Shown one piece after another: positions 1-5,121 of a stretch of 5,121 nt of DNA. Positions within the stretch are counted from its first letter, which is position 1, and each line of letters starts with the position of its first letter. Origin of the DNA: Salaquimonas sp. Lineage in GTDB: Bacteria > Pseudomonadota > Alphaproteobacteria > Rhizobiales > Rhizobiaceae. The translations under genes and the position numbers were made by a program. The notes below the pieces were generated by a model that had not been told where the DNA came from, searched no databases, and worked only from the letters and a program-made list of their open reading frames with translations. The stretch covers positions 1 through 5,121 of the forward strand of contig JAHEHW010000170.1 in NCBI GenBank assembly GCA_024639745.1, read 5' to 3'.

Positions 1-42
1 TTAAACAGTAGGCGCAGCGCATGGGGTTCGTAAAGCCGCAAC

Positions 43-74
43 AAAACGAAATACCCCGGCGCGAGGCACCGGGG
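43..74 (-). terminator. Rho-independent terminator of mscL
   Basis: Read on the minus strand, positions 74-66 and 62-54 form a 9-bp GC-rich stem (CCCCGGTGC / GCGCCGGGG, one G-U pair) around a 3-nt loop. A T-rich run (TATTTCGTTTTG) follows. The stem begins 28 bp past the mscL stop codon. On the plus strand the G-U pair becomes a C-A mismatch and no T-tract follows, so the signal is directional and fits the end of the mscL transcript. Confidence 0.8.
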
Positions 75-102
75 CTTAGTCGATTCCGCAGTGAAGCGAT
101 GA

Positions 103-519
103 TTACTTCTTGGTAACGAGCGCGTCGCGGATTTCAGTCAGACGCTTCTGGTCTGGGGTCGGTCCGGGAGGCGGAGTTCTTTTCTCTTCCTTCTTAATCA
201 TTGAATTAAGGGCCTTGAGCATCAGGAAAATGATGAAGCCGAGAATGATGAAACTGACGATTGCGGTGATAAAGCTGCCATAGGCAAGCACCGCACCCTG
301 CTCACGCGCCACATCGAGCGTCGTTGCAATCACGCCTTGTGAGAGCGGCGCGAAGTAGTCGATGGAATCCAGGCCGCCGAAGACGGCGACTATAGCCGGC
401 ATGATGAGATCATCGGTGATCGCCGAGACAATCGTCCCAAACGCGACGCCGATAATCACACCGACGGCTAGGTCCATGACAATGCCGCGCATGATGAAAT
501 TCTTGAACTCTTGTAGCGT
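103..519 (-). CDS. mscL: Large-conductance mechanosensitive channel MscL (non-canonical or lost start codon)
   Basis: MscL is a homopentameric inner-membrane channel that opens under membrane tension and releases solutes during hypo-osmotic shock. The frame shows the family signature MRGxVxDLAVGVIIGxAFG leading into TM1 (about residues 16-45, counted from the ACG), a periplasmic loop, TM2 (about 77-103) and a charged, Pro-rich tail ending in the conserved LTEIRDAL helix. The first ATG is at 492 and gives 129 residues, but it drops the amphipathic N-terminal helix. That helix is encoded upstream as (T)LQEFKNFI, which aligns with the MLxEFKxF start usual in MscL. The expected Met codon is ACG (517-519), preceded by a good Shine-Dalgarno sequence (528-533) and then an in-frame TAG (523-525). 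From ACG the length is 138 residues, close to the 136 of E. coli MscL. No ATG, GTG or TTG lies between the TAG and 492. I prefer ACG; alternatives are a sequencing error, a start-codon mutation, or a shortened protein from 492. The residue matching E. coli Asn15 is Ile. The gene is divergent from the kinase and has its own terminator. Confidence 0.93.
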   Translation of the reverse strand, partial: TLQEFKNFIMRGIVMDLAVGVIIGVAFGTIVSAITDDLIMPAIVAVFGGLDSIDYFAPLSQGVIATTLDVAREQGAVLAYGSFITAIVSFIILGFIIFLMLKALNSMIKKEEKRTPPPGPTPDQKRLTEIRDALVTKK

Positions 520-527
520 TTGCTATG

Positions 528-533
528 CCCTTT
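528..533 (-). promoter_or_regulatory. Ribosome binding site for the mscL ACG start
   Basis: Minus-strand AAAGGG sits 8 nt before the ACG at 519, which is near-ideal spacing. The ATG at 492 has only weak purine-rich sequence ahead of it (CAAGAATTTCATC). This site is therefore the main nucleotide-level argument that translation was designed to begin at 519 and not at 492. Confidence 0.5.
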
Positions 534-564
534 CAATTGGCCGGGACCGTTTGCCACGGCCAGA

Positions 565-593
565 ATTATCCAAACCATCGACATGCCCTGAAA
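565..593 (-). promoter_or_regulatory. Candidate mscL promoter
   Basis: On the minus strand GATAAT (570-565) is a 5/6 match to the sigma-70 -10 box. Exactly 17 nt upstream is TTTCAG (593-588), a poor -35 match. Transcription would start near 558, leaving about 40 nt before the ACG. The call rests on visual consensus matching only. Confidence 0.3.
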
Positions 594-626
594 GCGGACT
601 CCACCAAATGACGAAATTCCTATAAA

Positions 627-643
627 CAATTATTGACGCAACG
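627..643 (+). repeat. Direct repeat copy 1 (possible operator)
   Basis: CAATTATTGACGCAACG matches positions 666-682 at 14 of 17 bases, including an uninterrupted GACGCAACG. The copies are 39 bp apart start to start, in the same orientation, between the divergent mscL and kinase genes and upstream of the best kinase promoter candidate. A paired binding site for a regulator is possible, but no known protein is recognised. Confidence 0.35.
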
Positions 644-665
644 TTAAGTCTCTAAATTTGCCTGG

Positions 666-682
666 CAATTGAGGACGCAACG
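666..682 (+). repeat. Direct repeat copy 2 (possible operator)
   Basis: CAATTGAGGACGCAACG is the second copy of the 17-bp repeat, with mismatches only at repeat positions 6-8. Its first eight bases (CAATTGAG) recur at 774-781, just before the kinase gene, without the GACGCAACG half. Confidence 0.35.
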
Positions 683-697
683 GGACGGGCCAACCGC

Positions 698-726
698 TTG
701 CCGGCGCATTGCAGGCGATATACGAT
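698..726 (+). promoter_or_regulatory. Candidate promoter of the kinase gene
   Basis: TTGCCG (698-703) and TACGAT (721-726) each match the sigma-70 consensus at 4 of 6 positions and are separated by exactly 17 bp. Predicted initiation near 733 would give a leader of about 80 nt that includes the purine-rich 766-773 site. Both direct repeats lie upstream of the -35 box, a position suited to an activator. The call is by eye only; TTGACG at 633 is an alternative -35 but lacks a well-spaced -10. Confidence 0.28.
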
Positions 727-765
727 CCGCAGCGATTTCAGCCTGAGCCGGCCAGCTTCCAGGTT

Positions 766-773
766 GGGGAGGA
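766..773 (+). promoter_or_regulatory. Strong Shine-Dalgarno-like site far upstream of the kinase start
   Basis: GGGGAGGA is the best Shine-Dalgarno match ahead of the kinase gene, but it ends 41 nt before the ATG at 815, too far to serve that start directly. It lies 3 nt before a TTG (777-779) that opens a 13-codon frame. The ATG at 815 itself has only a weak GGA (803-805) at 9-nt spacing. Confidence 0.35.
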
Positions 774-776
774 CAA

Positions 777-818
777 TTGAGCAGACGAACTGAGACAAGA
801 CTGGATCGTCCGACATGA
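777..818 (+). CDS. Possible 13-codon leader peptide ORF overlapping the kinase start
   Basis: A TTG-initiated frame encodes MSRRTETRLDRPT and stops at TGA 816-818. That stop overlaps the first kinase ATG (815-817) and shares its last base with the second ATG (818-820). The arrangement of a strong upstream Shine-Dalgarno sequence, a tiny ORF, and a stop overlapping the next start is typical of translational coupling. The peptide has no recognisable attenuator codon run and resembles no family I know. The spacing from the Shine-Dalgarno site to TTG is shorter than ideal, so chance is a real alternative. Confidence 0.22.
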   Translation: MSRRTETRLDRPT

Positions 819-3800
819 TGTCGCCATTCGTCATCGTGGCGGCCGGGCTATGCTATCTCGTCGTGCTTTTCGTCGTCGCGCGGATTGGCGATCTGAGGCG
901 CAACTCGGTCAACCTGCACCACCGCGCTACGATCTATCCGCTTTCGCTGGCAGTATATTGCACCACATGGACCTTTTTCGGGTCCGTCGGCGTCGCCGCC
1001 TCGAGCGGACTTTCCTTCCTTGCGATCTATATCGGGCCGATCCTGCTGTTCACATTGGGCTATCCGCTGGTGCGGCGGATCATCAGTCTGTCCAAGCGCC
1101 ATAGGATCACCTCGGTCGCCGACTTCCTGGCCGCCCGATACGGCAAGAGCGTCAAGGTGGCAGCTGTTGCCACGGTGATCGCGGTCGTCGGAACCGTTCC
1201 GTATATCGCGCTGCAGCTGAAGGCCATTTCCTCTTCACTCTCGGCGCTGATCTCACCGGGTTCTGTCGGCTTCGACGGGGAAGTGCCGCTTTTCGACGAC
1301 ATATCCCTGATGATCGTCGCAAGCCTCGCCATCTTCGCAATCCTGTTCGGTACCCGCCATGCCGACGCAACGGAACACCAATATGGCCTGATGCTGGCAA
1401 TCGCGCTGGAATCGGCAGTCAAGTTGATCGCATTCCTGATCGTCGGGGCCTTCGTAACCTGGTTCATGTTTGGCGGTATTGGCGACCTGTATTCCCAATC
1501 AATGGCCAATCCCGCAGTTCGCGACATGATCAGTAGCGGCGTCGATACCGGAAACATGCTGGTGCTGGTCTTTCTCAGTTTTATCGTGTTTCTGCTCCTG
1601 CCTCGGCAGTTCCATGTGGCGGTTGTCGAGAACCAGTCAGAGCGTGAATTATCCCGCGCCCGATGGCTTTTTCCGCTTTATCTCGTACTGATCAATCTGT
1701 TCGTCCTGCCGATCGCGGCTGCCGGCATCCTGACCTTCGGCGACAGTGTGAACGCGGACGGGTTCGTGCTGGCTTTGCCGGAAATCGCAGGCAGCCGCCT
1801 GATTTCACTGATCGCCTTTATCGGCGGGCTATCCGCTGGAACCGCGATGGTGATCGTCGCCTGTGTCGCGCTTGCAATCATGATTTCAAACCACCTTTTC
1901 CTGCCATTGTACCTTCAAGGTGGCAGCTACGACATCCGCCAGGATGTCAGCAACATGGAACGGCGCATTCTCAATATCCGCCGCACCGCGATCACGCTGA
2001 TCCTCGGCCTCGCCTTCGTTTACTACAAAGCCGCGGACAATACCCAGGCGCTCGCCTCTATCGGGCTTGTTTCTTTCGCGGCGGCCGCGCAATTGGCTCC
2101 GGCATTTTTCGGCGGGCTGTTCTGGTCGGGTGCCAATGCGAGAGGAGCGATTCTCGGCATGGGCATCGGCTTTGGCTTGTGGGCCTACACGCTGCTGCTG
2201 CCGACCATCATTCCGGGTGGAGCGATCGGCACTTATCAACTATACCCCAGGGAATTCGTGACTGGTGGCTTTCTCTCGCCGATATCACTGGGCCTACTCA
2301 TCAGTCTGGCCTTCAACACACTGGGACTGATTTTCGGGTCGATCAGCCGGCGCGCGAGCCCGATCGAGGACCACCAGGCAATATTGTTCACCGCCTATCG
2401 CGACGGCAAGCTTCACGATCCCTCGGCAACCATCGGCCTCGTCACGGTTGAACAGATCGGCACCACGCTCGGCCGATATCTCGGCGAGCAGCGTGCGCGG
2501 CGAGCGCTCGAAGCCTATTGGCAGGAGTTCGGCGACCATGCCCACGCCAACGATCCGGCCAGCGCCGACCTGATCCGTTACTCGGAGGAGACGCTTGCAA
2601 GCGCGATCGGGTCGTCCTCATCGCGGCTGGTGCATTCGCTGCTGCTGCAACGATACGAAGAGACCTCAAGCACGAACCTGCAGTTGCTCGACCAGGCCAC
2701 GGAGGCCATCCGCTACAATCAAAGCGTTCTTCAGACGGCGCTCGATCAGCTGGACCAGGGGATTACGGTTTTCGACGCGGATCACCGCCTTTCGTTCTGG
2801 AACCGCCAGTTCCGGACCCTGCTCGACCTTCCGGTGGAATTTGGACAGGCCGGCACCCCTCTTTCAAAAGTCGCAGTCCAGATCGGCCAGAAGCACCGGA
2901 TTGACAAAAACGACAAGAACTTCGTCGACCTTGAAGCCAGAATCCTCAACAAGCGGGGCGCATGGGGACTAGCCCTACAAAAGGCCGAGAGAATTCTCGA
3001 GATACGTTCGAGCCCCATGCCGGGCGGCGGTATCGTGACGGCATGGAACGACGTCACCGAGCGCATGATGGTCGCGGAGGCGCTTCGCGAAGCCAATGAG
3101 TCTCTGGAGAAACGCGTCGAGGAACGAACCTCCGATCTGGTCCGCGCCAACCGCAAGCTGGAACAGGCGACCCAGGCCGCGGACCAGGCAAACCAGAGCA
3201 AGACCCGCTTTCTCGCCGCAGCCGGTCACGATCTTCTGCAGCCCCTCAATGCCGCAAAGCTTTACACCTCCACCCTGCTGGAATCGGGTGAAGCGGACCG
3301 GACGCTTGAGCTGGCAAACAATATCGGCAAATCGCTGGAATCGGTCGAAGAGATCCTCGGTTCGGTACTCGCGATCTCCAGACTCGACAGTTCCAGTCAC
3401 AAGATCAATATCGGGGACTACTCGCTGCAGCGCCTGCTCGACCAACTTGAAATCGAGTTCCGCCCGATGGCGGAAGAAAAAAACATCGACCTGCGCATCA
3501 TCCCAACAACGCTCTGGGTCCGGAGCGATGCGGCCTATCTCCGTCGCCTGCTGCAAAACCTGATTTCGAACGCACTAAAATATACCGAGAAGGGAAAGGT
3601 CCTCGTCGGCTGCCGCCGGACCGCCAATACGATCAACATAGCGGTTGTCGACACGGGCCTCGGCATCTCCGAGGCGGACCGCAAGACGATCTTCGCCGAA
3701 TTCGAAAGACTCGATGCCGGAGCAAAGCTGGCGCCCGGGCTCGGACTCGGCCTTTCCATTGTCGATCGTATTTCGAAATTGCTGGATCATCCGATCGAAT

Positions 3801-4327
3801 TCGGCTCGGTACCGGGGAAAGGAACTTATTTCTCCGTCACGGTTCCCCGTGTCGCCTCCAAAGCTGCAAGCGGGCGGCGCAGGGGCCAGCAAGGGTCGAC
3901 CAGCGCGAATCGCCTGCAGGGCATGCGCCTTCTCTGCATCGATAACGACCCGTCAATCCTTGACGGAATGCGCGGTCTCCTGGGGCAGTGGGGCTGTATC
4001 GTGGCAACCGCCACCGACGGAAAAACAGCCTGCCGGATCATCGAAGGTAATGAAAGCCAACAGGCCTTCATACCCGACGCTGCGCTGGTCGATTATCACC
4101 TCGACAATGAAAACGGGATCGACGCGGCAGCCCTTATCAGGAGCGCGGTTGCCAACCGGGCGAACGGGCGCAACCTGCCATGCGTTCTGGTTACCGCGGA
4201 TCGTTCCGCGGAGGTCAAGAAACTTGCGGAGACGCGCGGCATAAATGTCCTTAACAAGCCCGTCAGACCAGCCGCGCTGCGGGCGATGCTATCGCAAACC
4301 GTAATCCAGAAGATCGCCGCCGAGTGA
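815..4327 (+). CDS. SSF-domain hybrid sensor histidine kinase, CrbS/MxtR-like (SSF-STAC-PAS-HisKA-HATPase-REC)
   Basis: This is an inner-membrane sensor kinase of 1170 residues. Residues 1 to about 508 are a sodium:solute symporter (SLC5-like) domain with about 13 hydrophobic helices and the YCTTWTFFGSVG segment typical of CbrA/CrbS kinases. Residues about 543-628 form a helical linker (IGTTLGRYLGEQRARRALE) consistent with a STAC domain. A PAS_7-like domain (about 632-750) contains DQGITVFD and ends at W744-NDVTER, followed by a coiled coil to about 797. HisKA carries the phosphoacceptor His805 in GHDLLQPLNA. HATPase_c has its N box at N915/N919, DTGLGI at 946-951 and GLGLGLS from 975. The C-terminal receiver has D1043/D1045, phosphoacceptor D1093, T1127 and K1148, so all catalytic positions look intact. 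No HPt domain is present. An in-frame TGA at 791-793 limits the start to the tandem ATGs at 815 and 818. The convergent NarL-type regulator is the likely partner. Known relatives govern acetate/acetyl-CoA synthetase expression. CbrA is less likely, as it lacks the receiver and pairs with an NtrC-type regulator. The substrate is unknown. Confidence 0.93.
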   Translation: MMSPFVIVAAGLCYLVVLFVVARIGDLRRNSVNLHHRATIYPLSLAVYCTTWTFFGSVGVAASSGLSFLAIYIGPILLFTLGYPLVRRIISLSKRHRITSVADFLAARYGKSVKVAAVATVIAVVGTVPYIALQLKAISSSLSALISPGSVGFDGEVPLFDDISLMIVASLAIFAILFGTRHADATEHQYGLMLAIALESAVKLIAFLIVGAFVTWFMFGGIGDLYSQSMANPAVRDMISSGVDTGNMLVLVFLSFIVFLLLPRQFHVAVVENQSERELSRARWLFPLYLVLINLFVLPIAAAGILTFGDSVNADGFVLALPEIAGSRLISLIAFIGGLSAGTAMVIVACVALAIMISNHLFLPLYLQGGSYDIRQDVSNMERRILNIRRTAITLILGLAFVYYKAADNTQALASIGLVSFAAAAQLAPAFFGGLFWSGANARGAILGMGIGFGLWAYTLLLPTIIPGGAIGTYQLYPREFVTGGFLSPISLGLLISLAFNTLGLIFGSISRRASPIEDHQAILFTAYRDGKLHDPSATIGLVTVEQIGTTLGRYLGEQRARRALEAYWQEFGDHAHANDPASADLIRYSEETLASAIGSSSSRLVHSLLLQRYEETSSTNLQLLDQATEAIRYNQSVLQTALDQLDQGITVFDADHRLSFWNRQFRTLLDLPVEFGQAGTPLSKVAVQIGQKHRIDKNDKNFVDLEARILNKRGAWGLALQKAERILEIRSSPMPGGGIVTAWNDVTERMMVAEALREANESLEKRVEERTSDLVRANRKLEQATQAADQANQSKTRFLAAAGHDLLQPLNAAKLYTSTLLESGEADRTLELANNIGKSLESVEEILGSVLAISRLDSSSHKINIGDYSLQRLLDQLEIEFRPMAEEKNIDLRIIPTTLWVRSDAAYLRRLLQNLISNALKYTEKGKVLVGCRRTANTINIAVVDTGLGISEADRKTIFAEFERLDAGAKLAPGLGLGLSIVDRISKLLDHPIEFGSVPGKGTYFSVTVPRVASKAASGRRRGQQGSTSANRLQGMRLLCIDNDPSILDGMRGLLGQWGCIVATATDGKTACRIIEGNESQQAFIPDAALVDYHLDNENGIDAAALIRSAVANRANGRNLPCVLVTADRSAEVKKLAETRGINVLNKPVRPAALRAMLSQTVIQKIAAE

Positions 4328-4391
4328 GATCGTTCGTCTGACGGATCCAGCTCATGCAGGCCGCGCATCGCTTGATTGATTACAAAGCTTA
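4328..4391. other. Convergent intergenic gap between kinase and regulator
   Basis: These 64 bp separate the two stop codons. Only weak inverted repeats are visible: GATC-GT/AC-GGATC around 4329-4346, ATGC/GCAT at 4354-4368, and CGCTT/AAGCG at 4369-4398, which reaches into the regulator's stop region. None has a long stem with a T-tract, so no confident intrinsic terminator can be called for either gene. Confidence 0.5.
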
Positions 4392-5075
4392 CTAAGCGGA
4401 TGACTGGTCGCCGGACCCATTTGCCATAACGGCTTCTGCGGTGGCGCCGAGCTTGCCAAGCTGAATGACCGCCTGCGTTCGGCTGTCGACCCTCAACTTC
4501 AACAATATCGCGGATACGTGTGCCTTTACCGTGGCTTCCGAGACACCGAGCTCATAGGCGATCTGCTTGTTCAGCAGGCCCTCGCCCAACATGCCCAGAA
4601 CGCGGGTCTGCTGTGGCGTCAGACTGCGGAGCCTTTCGATCAACTCGCTTTCCTCATCGGATGCGCCGCTGTTCGGATCGATGTTTTCAGGAACATAGAC
4701 CTCCCCAAGCAGGACAAGCCTGACGGCCTCACGCATTTCGTCGATGGAAGAGGATTTGGGTACATATCCCGCCGCACCCATCGCTAGCGAGCGGCGGATC
4801 GTGCCTGTGTCTTCGGTTGCAGAAACAATGACCACCGGCGCTGAGGGATAGTGGGCGCGCAACTGCGCCAGTCCGGAGAGGCCCTGTGAACCGGGCATCT
4901 GTAGATCAAGCAGCACGAGATCGAACTCCTCGTCGGCCAACTTTTCCATGGCGTCATTGAAGCTGCCCGATACCGAAACCTGACAATCTTCTTTTAGACC
5001 GCCGATCGCGCTGACCAGTGCGTCCCTGTATAGCGGATGATCGTCCGCCACCAGAATCCTCGTCGCTTCAGCCAT
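4392..5075 (-). CDS. NarL/FixJ-family response regulator, CrbR/ErdR-like
   Basis: This 227-residue cytoplasmic transcription factor pairs a receiver domain with a LuxR-type helix-turn-helix. The receiver (about 6-122) shows the acidic pair D11/D12 in VADDHP, phosphoacceptor D57 in LLDLQMPG, S85 in VIVSATED and K107 in GYVPKSS, so phosphorylation should be possible. After an acidic linker (about 130-148), the GerE/LuxR domain (about 152-209) carries LTPQQTRVLGMLGEGLLNKQ and the recognition-helix segment VSEATVKAHVSAIL, typical of NarL-type regulators. ATG 5075-5073 is the only reasonable start because an in-frame TAA lies two codons upstream. The gene converges on the CrbS-like kinase 64 bp away, which makes it the likely phosphotransfer partner. 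In Vibrio and Pseudomonas the CrbR/ErdR orthologues activate acetyl-CoA synthetase and related acetate genes; that role here is inferred from architecture and context. NarL-type regulators are numerous, so orthology is less certain than family membership. Confidence 0.93.
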   Translation of the reverse strand: MAEATRILVADDHPLYRDALVSAIGGLKEDCQVSVSGSFNDAMEKLADEEFDLVLLDLQMPGSQGLSGLAQLRAHYPSAPVVIVSATEDTGTIRRSLAMGAAGYVPKSSSIDEMREAVRLVLLGEVYVPENIDPNSGASDEESELIERLRSLTPQQTRVLGMLGEGLLNKQIAYELGVSEATVKAHVSAILLKLRVDSRTQAVIQLGKLGATAEAVMANGSGDQSSA

Positions 5076-5086
5076 ATTTTACGGTA

Positions 5087-5094
5087 TTCCTCCC
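5087..5094 (-). promoter_or_regulatory. Ribosome binding site of the response regulator
   Basis: Minus-strand GGGAGGAA lies 11 nt before the ATG at 5075. The match to the anti-Shine-Dalgarno sequence is strong, but the spacing is longer than the usual 5-9 nt. The promoter is not identifiable in the remaining 27 bp and probably lies outside the window. Confidence 0.6.
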
Positions 5095-5121
5095 GAACAA
5101 CCGCTTTTAGCATGCCGTTTA

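Noticed and set aside
1..22. Minus-strand ATG at 22-20 opening MRCAYCL at the window edge, reminiscent of the NrdR start MRCPYC
   Set aside because: Only seven codons are visible, the Cys-x-x-Cys-Gly pattern is not completed (Leu follows), and there is no Shine-Dalgarno sequence ahead. The neighbouring sequence to the left is needed to judge it.
633..658. TTGACG as a -35 box with TAAATT as -10
   Set aside because: The spacing is only 14 bp, too short for a typical sigma-70 promoter. The 698-726 pair fits better.
652..834. 60-codon minus-strand frame covering most of the intergenic region
   Set aside because: It begins inside the kinase gene, has no good ribosome binding site and resembles no known small protein. 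The region is better explained as regulatory.
1060..1557. 165-codon open frame on the minus strand
   Set aside because: Antisense shadow of the kinase transmembrane region, with no motif and no convincing ribosome binding site.
1663..2451. 262-codon open frame on the plus strand inside the kinase
   Set aside because: It is a shadow frame within the transporter domain. Its product is rich in Arg, Pro, His and Cys with no recognisable fold, while the overlapping kinase frame has clear family motifs.
2975..3556. 193-codon open frame on the minus strand
   Set aside because: Antisense to the PAS/HisKA region. The composition is that of a shadow frame in GC-rich DNA, with no domain.
4329..4346. 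GATCGT...ACGGATC hairpin after the kinase stop
   Set aside because: The stem is short and bulged with no T-tract, so it is not credible as an intrinsic terminator.

Overview
The window looks like chromosomal DNA of a GC-rich proteobacterium, most likely an alphaproteobacterium. I infer this from the GC-biased third codon positions and from the MscL periplasmic loop and TM2, which resemble rhizobial-type MscL proteins. No marker gene fixes the genus. No mobile elements, CRISPR arrays, rRNA or tRNA genes are visible.

Layout, left to right. Positions 1-42 hold nothing I can support. A rho-independent terminator (about 43-74) closes mscL, which lies on the minus strand (103 to about 519) and encodes the large-conductance mechanosensitive channel. 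The mscL reading frame is odd at its 5' end: the conserved N-terminal amphipathic helix is encoded, but ACG stands where the start codon should be, so an ATG start removes the helix. A regulatory region of about 290 bp (about 523-814) separates mscL from the divergent kinase gene. It holds candidate promoters for both directions, a 14/17-bp direct repeat, and a possible 13-codon leader ORF whose stop overlaps the kinase start.

The main gene (815-4327, plus strand) encodes a 1170-residue hybrid sensor kinase. In order it has an SSF (SLC5-like) transporter domain, a STAC-like linker, a PAS domain, a coiled coil, HisKA, HATPase_c and a receiver domain. This is the CrbS/MxtR architecture. After a 64-bp gap a convergent gene (4392-5075, minus strand) encodes a NarL/FixJ-type response regulator, consistent with CrbR/ErdR. 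The last 46 bp hold its ribosome binding site.

The kinase and regulator probably form one phosphorelay or two-component pathway. A transporter-derived membrane module would sense a small solute or its flux, the kinase would phosphorylate His805, and the NarL-type regulator would control transcription. In Vibrio and Pseudomonas the equivalent pair controls acetyl-CoA synthetase and acetate use; carrying that role over to this organism is inference. mscL appears functionally unrelated. I see no wholly new system. The most unusual points are the mscL start and the kinase leader region.
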